Positions 11,224 to 19,746 of a stretch of 64,000 bases of DNA are shown piece after piece. The number at the start of each line of letters is the position of its first letter. Position 1 is the stretch's first letter. The position numbers and the translations under genes are program-made. The notes below the pieces were generated by a model. The model did not search any database and was not told the DNA's origin. It was given only the letters and a program-made list of their open reading frames with translations. The DNA is taken from NCBI GenBank assembly GCA_964016875.1, contig OZ024735.1, forward strand, positions 1,790,469-1,854,468, given 5' to 3'. The stretch is from Fallopia convolvulus. Its lineage: Eukaryota > Streptophyta > Magnoliopsida > Caryophyllales > Polygonaceae.

Positions 11224-11433
11224 CAACCATTGTAGTAGGTGGCACCCCAGAAAATCCCATTACTTCACCAGTTAAGGAAAGAGGCCCACTCTTAGGATGA
11301 TCTAAAATATAAGCTGCAACTTCTCTGAGTGCCCCTTTTCCAACCCTAGTACCTCTCTTTAATCCTTCACCATCGGAAGATACAGGTAGTCCCCTTGGAT
11401 TATTGACAGCCATGGGCTCCTCATCAACATTAA
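11224..11433 (-). pseudogene. Phosphatidylinositol 4-kinase gamma fragment
   Basis: The minus strand encodes DEEPMAVNNPRGLPVSSDGE, then GLKRGTRVGKGALREVAAYI, then a stretch ending GVPPTTMVECLH. This is the N-lobe of the kinase domain of plant PI4K-gamma (ubiquitin-like-domain kinases), including the conserved EPMAVNNPRG and GTRVG-GALREVAAYILDHP segments. About 70 residues of a normally 500-600-residue protein remain. A stop (TAA) follows MVECLH, where the SCPL fragment begins in another frame. Confidence 0.85.
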
Positions 11434-11839
11434 AACGGAGAGATCAAATCTACAATAGCAGCGGAACAACTTCATGTTGACACCAGCAGGATCAGTAATC
11501 GAACATTCAGTCATCAGGAGCCAGCTGAAGCAACAACAGACACAAGCAACCGTAGACACCAGCAGCCTCGTTGGAACAAATATCAGCGTGGAGTACAGCC
11601 AGCAGCAAAGAGTCTAAGGATGCTGCAAAGAGAAGAGAACTCTAGTTCTGTACAAGGAAAGAAGAGTGTCAAGCATTTATCTATGAAAAATATCTAATTG
11701 ATTGTAGATCATTCCTAAAATCTTATCTTAGAAGATCATATCAGACCTAATCTTGGATTTTGCATACCTTTCCCTTTGTTCTAATTATAGGATTATGACA
11801 TTAACCTGAACATTTATCAGAATTTATGTGTACTCTACT

Positions 11840-12062
11840 TACCACTGAAAATGTAAATGTAGTAAGAAGTTTCTCCTCATTATCTCTACTATTTACCATC
11901 TGAGGAAGCCGAAGTCCTTCCAAGTGTTCTTCTTTCATGCTCACACAAACAATACCAGTTCCATGCTTCACAGTGAAGGCCATAGCTTCAAGTATTGCCA
12001 ATTCTGCAGTCATTTTGAGATCTCCTTCATTTTCCCTATCTTCATCTTCTATAACAACTAGC
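11840..12062 (-). pseudogene. RIBA (DHBP synthase / GTP cyclohydrolase II) exon fragment
   Basis: The minus strand encodes VVIEDEDRENEGDLKMTAEL, followed by a segment with AMAFTVKHGTGIVCVSMKEE and NSRDNEEKLLTTFTFSV. This is the start of the 3,4-dihydroxy-2-butanone-4-phosphate synthase domain of plant riboflavin enzymes, including the acidic metal-binding EDxDRENEGD motif. The fragment ends at an intact splice donor (CAGTG|GTAAGT near 11845), so genomic DNA rather than a processed transcript was copied. The rest of the enzyme is missing. Confidence 0.85.
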
Positions 12063-12289
12063 TATCAATTTTTACTACGTTTTTCTGTTGACGGATATAA
12101 CTCATGTGTAGCAGATTCAAACTTTCATCAAGTCGAGACCTTGGATCCCTTCAACCAATCTTTCCAATTCATACAAAAAGTAGTCAATTATAGATCCAGA
12201 ACCCTAATTCGCATCAAATTTCTTCAAATTACAAACAAATTGGTTTAAAATTAATATCAGATTTAACGAGAGAGATGAACCTTGAGAGA

Positions 12290-12560
12290 ATGTACCATGA
12301 ACGGGGATAGATTGAAGCCTTTCAACTCAACTCGGCCGATTGCCAAAACCCTATCTCTCCACTCCAGCCACCTCCTCGTCATCTATCCTTCGTCGTCCTC
12401 CTCCTCATCCTCCGGTGGCGCACACGTTCGATCCATTTCCGGTTGAGCCTGTTGGATCCAAACGGGGAGAATCGGGGGAACTCGTGAAACTCGATCGGAG
12501 ATGATGGAGAGTCGTCGTACACAGAGAACACGATCGGGGAAGAAAAAGAAGAGAAAAAGA
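12290..12560 (-). other. 5'-exon-like segment of the gene-fragment mosaic
   Basis: A GC-richer stretch that on the minus strand looks like a 5' UTR and first exon: TC-rich leader, then ATGGATCGAACGTGTGCG and an acidic Glu/Asp run ending in a stop after about 18 codons. It lies upstream of the RIBA fragment on the same strand, and could be a promoter/exon captured with the fragments or the original 5' end of one of them. The product is not recognised. Confidence 0.35.
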
Positions 12561-13170
12561 AAATAAACAGTAATTTTAAAAGCTTATATACTTAACAAAA
12601 ACCTAATTAACAAGATAATGAGTCAAATGTCTAAATAGGGTGGCTTAAAATGCTTTTAATCTAAATTTATTTTATTAAAATTATGTCAATGATAATTAAT
12701 TAAAGAAATAAGAAAGAGTAAATTTAATTTAATTTAATTTCTGATTTGTTTTTAGCAAATATAATTTTTTATTTTATTTAATAAATCTAAAATTAATTTC
12801 AGGCTATATTTATGAAACTTGGACTATTTCTTAAAAAATGATTCTTATCGAGTAATATTCAAATTATCTCAACTAAAATGAAATATCAACTCCACCAGTA
12901 ATTCTTGCTAATACAATGCACTATATTCACATTCACTATTGTATAAAAACTTTTCCATCCGAACCTTCCTAAAATATTAAAATTATGTCAATAATAATTA
13001 ATTAAAGATTGATTGTTGAGACTTGGTAAATAAAAAAATAAAAAAAATTGTATTTTGTTTTCCCGTGAAAAAAGTTGTAGGGAAAGCAATTGGATGGGAG
13101 TCCTACAGCTTACAAGCGAGCGAGAGGGTGGGTGCCGACAAACGCAGGCTCCTCCAATATCAAATCGAGA
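12561..13170. other. Intergenic AT-rich DNA upstream of the MYB gene
   Basis: AT-rich sequence, including repeated TTAATTTAATTT and two near copies of AATTATGTCAATRATAATTAATTAA (12677 and 12980 regions). No coding sequence seen. The 3' part holds the promoter of the DIVARICATA-like gene. Confidence 0.5.
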
Positions 13171-13183
13171 AAACTGTCTTCTC

Positions 13184-13190
13184 TATATAG
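13184..13190 (+). promoter_or_regulatory. Candidate TATA box of the DIVARICATA-like MYB gene
   Basis: TATATAG about 550 bp before the start codon, followed by a pyrimidine-rich stretch typical of a plant 5' leader. The leader may itself contain an intron, which the sequence does not decide. Confidence 0.4.
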
Positions 13191-13641
13191 CTCTGTCATT
13201 CATGCAACTCGTGTTAAACTACTTGCTTCCCCTTTTCCTAGAGACTGAGAAAGCATCTAAATCAACAACTTTCCGCCCTTGATCTGCCCTTTCCACTCTC
13301 TGTTTTGAGAAGCAACTGATCTGGATTTTTGTTTTTGTTTTGATTGCTTTTTCAACAAGTTGGCCTCTATCAAGCATCTGATTCTCTCTTCTCTTTTCTT
13401 TTCTCTTGCTTTAAGCTGATTTGGAATCTTCATTCTTGGATTTTGCTGCTTTTTAGGTGCTTATGGTCAAGTTCTTGGATCTGATACCAGTATACCACAG
13501 CCTCTGCAGGCCTCATAATTCAGTGGAATGTCCTGCTTTAAATCCCCTCACATTATCTCTTGCTCTTGAGTTTTCCTACTGGTTCTTCTACAAAAGGCGG
13601 CAACCTTTCTCAGATTCCTTATCTGGTGCCTCTTTACGTCA

Positions 13642-13739
13642 ATGGAAGCATCCGCCTTGGAATCGATGGCTCGTTAAGCTCTGTTGAAGCCTGGATCGGC
13701 CTTACCCACAACACGCCCAGAAGCTGTTCGATGAAATGA
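13642..13739 (+). promoter_or_regulatory. Upstream ORFs before the MYB start codon
   Basis: Two short upstream frames precede the main ATG. The first is 13642-13677 (MEASALESMAR, then stop). The second is ATG AAA TGA at 13731-13739, whose stop overlaps the main start (ATG at 13736) in another frame. A minimal uORF overlapping the initiation codon would be expected to damp or re-route initiation if this stretch is in the mature leader. Confidence 0.5.
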
Positions 13740-14902
13740 GCAGGAGAGTAGAAGCTAATTCAGCCAAGGGCCCCAAATGGACCCAAGAGGAGAACAAGAG
13801 GTTTGAGAATGCTTTAGCATTGTATGATAAGGACACTCCTGACCGTTGGATCAAGGTGGCCGCCGTGATACCCGGGAAGGCGGTCATGGATGTTATCAAA
13901 CACTACAGGGAACTGGAAGAGGATATCGGTGATATCGAAGCCGGGTTGGTCCCCATTCCTGGGTATAACACCGGTTCCTTCTCCTTGGATTGGGCTGATA
14001 TTGATAATAAACCAGGCAGTGATGAATTCGGAGAATTTCGCACTTCAGGGGGGAAGAGAAGTCTGTCGGCGCGGGGTTTTGATCAGGAGAGGAAGAAAGG
14101 AATCCCATGGACTGAAGAAGAGCATAGGTAAGCACCTTTTGATTCAATGGAAGCATTCTTGTGATGATCACATTATGAATAGAATAGCATATCTGGCTAG
14201 TACTAAGAGTGTATTTAAGTAACGGGTGCATCCGCATGCTCATGGCTTTTATACACTGCCTTTGAGATGGATTTAGTCCCTATATCAATTTTGGTGCATT
14301 CTAACTAAATTCAGTTATTATTGTCACATAGTTGAATTTCAGTTTTTCTTGGGTCTATCGGGCATACGTACCCCTTTCCCTTAGGCAGGGGTACCCCCAT
14401 CTTGACCCCCCAGATTCCGCTGTAGCGGAGCCTCACTGGGTCAATGGTGATGATGATGATGATTTTCAGGCAGTTTCTATTGGGTCTTAAGAAGTATGGC
14501 AAGGGAGACTGGAGAAGCATCTCTCACAATTTTGTGACCACAAGAACTCCAACTCAGGTTGCGAGTCACGCTCAGAAGTTCTTCTTGAGGCAGCTTTCAG
14601 GACACAAAGACAAGAGGAGATCCAGCATCCATGACATCACCACGGTCGCCTCCAAAGACCCTTTGACAAGCAGCAGTACAACATCTCAGCCATCAGATTT
14701 CCAAGAAATGCAGCCGGCGCTTAAACCCGAGTTTGAATGGGTATCTCCAAACGGAGGAGACAAGATTTTGCTTCAATCGAGTGAAAGTTCATCTGTGGAA
14801 TTGGAAGTTCAATCGAGTGAACCTCCGTGTCATATGTTTTCTTCTGGTCTTAAGCTGCAGGATCAAACTATGCACAAAGGTGAAGGTGGAGAATCACAAT
14901 AA
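13736..14902 (+). CDS. DIVARICATA-type MYB transcription factor (two exons)
   Basis: CDS = 13736-14127 joined to 14470-14902, 274 residues. Domain 1 (about 12-66) is a SANT/MYB repeat of the DIV type (PKWTQEENKRFENALALYDK, then DRWIKVAAVIPGK). Domain 2 (about 118-175) begins GIPWTEEEHRQFLLGLKKYG and contains SHAQKFF, the family's SHAQKYF signature with Tyr changed to Phe. KDKRRSSIHDIT follows, typical of DIV proteins. The intron falls inside the EEHR|QFL helix with sites CATAG|GTAAGC and TTTTCAG|GCAG. These factors bind I-box-like DNA and act with RADIALIS-type partners in floral asymmetry and stress responses (family knowledge). The N-terminus before repeat 1 is shorter than in typical DIV proteins. 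The intron carries a SINE ending right before the acceptor. Confidence 0.93.
14226..14463 (+). mobile_element. SINE copy 1, in the MYB intron
   Basis: About 240 bp shared with copies at 19267-19476 and 62512-62744. It has GGCTTTTATACACTGCC, a stretch with TTCTTGGGTCTATCGG, CCCCCCAGATTCCGCTGTAG, CGGAGCCTCACTGGGT, and a (TGA)n tail. Simple-repeat tail, small size, and long target duplications at the other copies identify a SINE. Its 3' body resembles the TS-type plant SINE 3' region (inference). The tail ends 6-7 bases before the intron's AG acceptor. I could not find a target duplication for this copy. Confidence 0.8.
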
Positions 14903-15780
14903 GATGAACCATGAAAATCCAAGTAAAGCAAGTTGTAAGTTTATCAGCAAATGTGCATGGCTTAGCTTTGTTTTAGTCTGAATATGTCACTAAGCTGTGT
15001 GGTAATCAATCTCTTGCACTGTGTACTTTAGTTAGTAAGACATTTATCAGAATCATGCAATTAAGGTCCACTTAATTTGAAGGCCGTCTTCTCCTTCTGC
15101 TGGCTTCAAATTTTCTTTTGTATGTGTTTTAGAACAGATTCGAGATAGCTCTCATCTTTTAAGTTGAGCTGTCTCCTATAATTGAAGTTCCTTACAAGAC
15201 AAGATGCATTATATAACTAGTCTGCTGCTGATCCAGAGTTTTTATACTTGCACATTTATGGGGATGGCATAATTTGGTTTTTATTTTTCAATTTTTTTTC
15301 CCCTCATGTATGATCCTTGAGCTGGTGGATAGGGTTTTGGGATGCTTTTTAGCTTAGACTGATTTCGTGTGATTTACTTACAACAAACTACCACTTTATA
15401 CATTTAATTAATCACCCACCTTTTCCTTGCTGACGGCATATTGTGGAGTTGTAAATATTCATGATTAATGCTTTACAGTGTGGTATTTCTCACAAAATTC
15501 CTGCAAGAAATTTTAAATCATACTCCGTATGAATCAGGTCACTTCTGAAAACTAAAAATTTAATGTGGGCAATATGAAGTTGAAGGATGAAAACTTCAAT
15601 TTGCCTTTCTCTACCCTCTTTCCTTTGTATAATCATAGATGAGATCTACTAGTAGGACTGCTGTTTTCCTAGTGATATAGACAATTGACAAGTTGCAGAA
15701 GAAACCATTTACCATTAGTTTTTTGGACCTCCATTATTTTGGTTTTGGTCATCCCATTTGTAATTTTAGCTTTACTAGTA
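14903..15780. other. 3' flank and intergenic DNA after the MYB gene
   Basis: Likely 3' UTR for the first few hundred bases, then AT-rich intergenic sequence. No coding sequence, RNA gene or recognisable element is seen. Confidence 0.45.
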
Positions 15781-15821
15781 ATAAGGCCGCGCATTATAAG
15801 ACGGAGACTTCATTTTAACAG

Positions 15822-15946
15822 TCACTAAGAAGTGTGATATGGAAATGGCATTTCCGTGAATTTATTTAAAGGGCACGGTTTTTTTGGAAAATGAATATGA
15901 AAATGGCATTTTCGTAAATTTATTCAAAGGGGCACAATTTTTTTGG
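15822..15946. repeat. Short tandem duplication
   Basis: Two adjacent copies of a roughly 60-bp unit centred on GAAATGGCATTTCCGTGAAT (second copy GAAAATGGCATTTTCGTAAAT), each followed by TTTAAAGGGCAC-like sequence and a T-run with GGAA. Confidence 0.6.
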
Positions 15947-16260
15947 AATTAATTTACGTGACTTCACGCCATCCAATGTCTAAAACCTTGTTTTATTACT
16001 TATACGAGCTTTCTTCACAACTAAGAAACGAACTTATCCGAGCTTGCTTACAAGCGAAGCAACCTGCAGACGTTTTTCGCGACATGTCAAAATTGCCCAT
16101 TTACATCCAAATATCACCTAATTCGAGCACGTTTTTCCAAGAATATATATTTGTTACGGTCTCCCCGAGATTACTTAAGAGCTAAGCAATACCGACACGA
16201 ATTTCAAGGAACATTAAAATAACAAAATTATTCTTGAGAAATAATGATTAATGAATTAAT

Positions 16261-16510
16261 AACAGTCGCACGATAGTACACGCAATTTTATGAAATTGGA
16301 CGGTCGTGATCAAAAGTTACAAATTTTTAACAGTCGCACGATAGTACACGCAATTTTATGAAATTGGACGATCGTGATCCAAACCTACGTATGCTTTTAT
16401 ATTGGACGGTCGTGATCAAAAGTTACGAATTTTTAACAGCTGCACGATAGTACACACAATTTTATGAAATTGGACGGTCGTGATCCAAACCTACGTATGC
16501 TTTTATATTA
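16261..16510. repeat. Tandem repeat with three 68-106-bp units
   Basis: The unit starts AACAGTCGCACGATAGTACA and contains AATTGGACGGTCGTGATC. Copies begin at about 16261, 16329 and 16435. Two copies carry an extra CCAAACCTACGTATGCTTTT segment, so long and short unit forms are mixed. No coding sequence. Confidence 0.8.
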
Positions 16511-16619
16511 GAATAGGTACAGTAGTGTTTCTTTTGCCCGTTAAAGTGGCACATGCTGACACGCTTGGTTCATAGCAAAACTGAGCTCGGGACGTTAATG
16601 GTTACATACTGGAGAGTCT

Positions 16620-16859
16620 CTACAACACGCCTATATGATGTAGGATTTTCGAATGGCTGATCATGAAGGATCGGTTGTCTCGAAGAGCTCGGGTCGATAG
16701 GAGATGAGATAACTTAGCTTCAAGCATGTCACATTCTTCCAAAAGATCACGTAGGTACTTGTACTGAGATAAATGAATAGAAGTAGGCGAGGAATAAGTA
16801 CCCTTTATCCCAAGGAAATACGTGAGCATTCCAAGGTTCTTTAACAAAGACTTTCTCAA
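16620..16859 (-). pseudogene. Ty1/copia reverse transcriptase fragment
   Basis: The minus strand encodes KNLGMLTYFLGI, SIHLSQYKYLRDLLEECDML and a degraded continuation. This matches the copia RT segment K-DLG-L-YFLGIE...I-LSQ-KY--DLL. Only about 80 residues survive, with no flanking LTR. Confidence 0.75.
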
Positions 16860-16861
16860 TA

Positions 16862-18990
16862 TGGGAGAGACTTGTTGTTATTCAAGGTGTCGACCTTTGA
16901 TTGGTGGAATATGGAAGATGTTGTTTTAGTTGGAGTTTCGGGATTCTTCCAAGAGATCACGTAGGTACTTGTATTGAGATAATGAATAGATGTTTTAGTA
17001 CGTGGTTGATGTGACTTGTCTCATAAGTCGGTGAATTTGGCATGCGATGTCATCAATTGTCATCCCTGGTCGAAATCCTCATAATTTGCGACTTCATCTT
17101 GTGGTTGCTTAGCACGCCAGCTAGGCAAGGTAGTTGGCCGCCACGTAGGATGTGCGAGTTGTTTGTTCTTTGAGTTTCGCGGGAGCTTTACTTGCTCTTG
17201 GATCTTTACGCTTTTAGTTCATTATGCGTGTTGTTTGTACATGGTGGCACCGTCTTGCCTAGTTGGGCGTGCTTGTGGGCAGGGAGACTTCGGTATATGT
17301 GCGTTTTTGTAGGTTGTGCGATTTTCATCAACATCATTATGCCATGACTCGAGTTCGAACTTGTGTGCATCATGTCTTCTTGTTTTCTCCCCTTGCTTCG
17401 ACTATCTTTTTTGTCGTCTACCGCTTGAATATCTCATGATGATTTATAAGTACTATTTTGTTTTCTTATGGTGCTTTTAAATACCATCTTATATTTTTGG
17501 GCGAAAAAATGCTAGTGTTGAAATAAAAATCGATAGGTCATCTTTCCTGTTGACAAGTAACTATTTTTTCACCAAAAATTTATCCCGTATTATTTTTAAA
17601 TTTATGACAATAGTTTGGCTATCATTTTATCATTTGTGAAGTTCCTACTAACTTGAATAAAGATACTTCGTATGCTTTAAAGTTGTTTTTCTCTTATCGT
17701 GATATGTCAAAGGGTTCTCTTATCGTGATATGTCAAAGCCTTGTTTTTATGAGGGATCCACTTAAGTCTGATACAGTTCGGTTCGCATATGATGAATGCA
17801 ACAAAGTATACAAAGACCACAATATGGGGAGGCAGATCAATGAATTTGGGATAGAAGTAAAAGTGACTATTTTGTACAAGAATTCGAATCCAAGTGAAGT
17901 CTAGCTTCCATGGCATTCTGCAAATGATTCATCTAGAATTGCATTGTGGCATAAGTATCTGTTTTAACATAATGTTATATAGGTAATCAATGGATTGAAG
18001 CACAAACAAAGCAAATGGAAAAACATAAGTTGAAATGTTGCTAAAAGAGAATTACACTCAAGATCGTGAGTCTCATGATAATGCCAACAAATATTCATAA
18101 TAAAAGAAGATGTCCCAAGGTTGCTAAGCTAATCCAAGGGCATCATGATAGCACAAAACCTTAATGAATGAGCGTGCAAAACTAATCCAAGGAATACATG
18201 CTAATGGTGAAATAAAACAAGTTCAACGTTTCATATAGATTGCACTTCACTACTTGAGAAGTTGGAGATGTGTAATGTGCTTATTTGCTGCACGGACTTC
18301 TTATTACTCGCTCTTTGAACACACCTCAATCTGCAAAGCATGACATTTTGCACCTGCTTCACTGGAGATTTCTAACATTAATGAAGATGTGGGAGGAAAA
18401 GAGAAAGAAGAAAGAAACAAAGTAAAGGGACAGGAAAGAAAGAAACAGACAACTATATACTCCAGATTGTGAGAGATTTCAAGTATTTCAGTTACCCTTG
18501 ACATATGTCATATATGTACTTCAGATTGTGCAAAAGCCAGCTATCACTATGACCCTGCAGGGCAAAATATACAAGGTGCTTCAAATTTTATGACATTAGA
18601 ACAAACAAAGATAGAGAGAGAGAGAGAGAACTTGACATGGTGAACTACAAACCAACATGGGTTACACATAAGATGCTTCCTTCAATTACTGACATTGCAA
18701 GTCATTTTCCTCCAATATGATGAAGAAGGTGAAGCCAGAAACCCGCTATGTTGTGAAACATTGAGAAAGATTTCTTCCATTTATGGGCTCGGATTTAACT
18801 TCCTTATTCAGGGATCATCGCTAATTTGATAATTAAAATTCCAGCACTGCATATCTGACTTGAGAAAAACAACAGGATATACAGGAATTCCAATAAACAG
18901 GATGCCAACTATAAACATCTTTGCTAAGAATCACAGAAAGGCATACAAATTTCAAACTTCACTGAAATGAAACAACCGGGTTCATAAGAC
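16862..18990. other. Intergenic DNA with repeat scraps
   Basis: No gene supported. An (AG)n microsatellite is at 18611-18629. A 20-bp stretch TTCTTATCGTGATATGTCAA-like is tandemly repeated near 17690-17740. ORFs in this stretch, for example 17653-17904, have no recognisable domain. Confidence 0.45.
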
Positions 18991-19266
18991 CGACCATATC
19001 CAGGGAGTCCGAATAACCTAGAGCTGCAGCTGTGAAATCATCGCCTCCTTGCAGGATGTGAATGGTTCAATACTTAATCCTCGTAGAATGGAACGGAACG
19101 CATCAATATAACTGACCCAGGAAGAGATTATTGCTTCAACATGAAGGAGAGGCTTTCTATCAGTAAATAAGATCAAGAACTAAAGTGGCAAGCAAGGGCA
19201 AACTGAGCAATCTCACAGTTCAACTTCAGAAGAATCTGACACGAAGATCATTCTACACATCAAACA

Positions 19267-19476
19267 TCATCATCATCATCATTGACCCAGTGAGGCTCCG
19301 CTACAGCGGAATCTGGGGGGTCAAGATAGGGGTACCCCTGCCCAAGGGAAAGGGGGTACGCCCGGATAGACCCAAGAAAAACTGAAATTCAGCTATGTGA
19401 CAATTGTAACTGAATTTAGTTAGAATGCACCAAATTGATATAGGGACTAAATCAATTTGGTGCATTATAACTGACA
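19267..19476 (-). mobile_element. SINE copy 2, 5'-inverted, with 17-bp target duplication
   Basis: Minus-strand SINE of the family in the MYB intron. ATTCTACACATCAAACA flanks it perfectly on both sides (19250-19266 and 19477-19493). The (GAT)n tail is at the left end. Its 5' end (about 19452-19476) is an inverted copy of an internal SINE segment, making a 14-bp perfect hairpin (TGCACCAAATTGAT against ATCAATTTGGTGCA). That arrangement is typical of 5' inversion during target-primed reverse transcription. Confidence 0.88.
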
Positions 19477-19746
19477 ATTCTACACATCAAACAATAACCA
19501 AAATCAAAATAAGACTAAAATCAAAGCAATTCATGAGATGCATTTTGAACAAGATAACAAATCATCATGCTCGAAGAGAGCCAGGGCAGGGCCGGCAGGC
19601 AACAACCAAAATGAGAGATGAGGAAAATATAAGTTGTCATTTGTATGTAAATAAATCATGTGTGCATACAAGTATACCATAATCTAGGGTGCTTTTTGTA
19701 TCAACTACTACTAAGAACATCTGATTGATTTATGATTTCATTACAT

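Noticed and set aside
14129..14222. Extension of the MYB ORF through the intron (frames ending 14131 and 14222)
   Set aside because: A canonical GTAAGC donor at 14128 and an in-frame acceptor at 14470 restore the conserved EEHRQFL sequence; read-through would lose the second MYB repeat.
17653..17904. 83-codon ORF, possible small gene
   Set aside because: No family resemblance, no clear promoter or splice context, overlaps an opposite-strand ORF of similar length.
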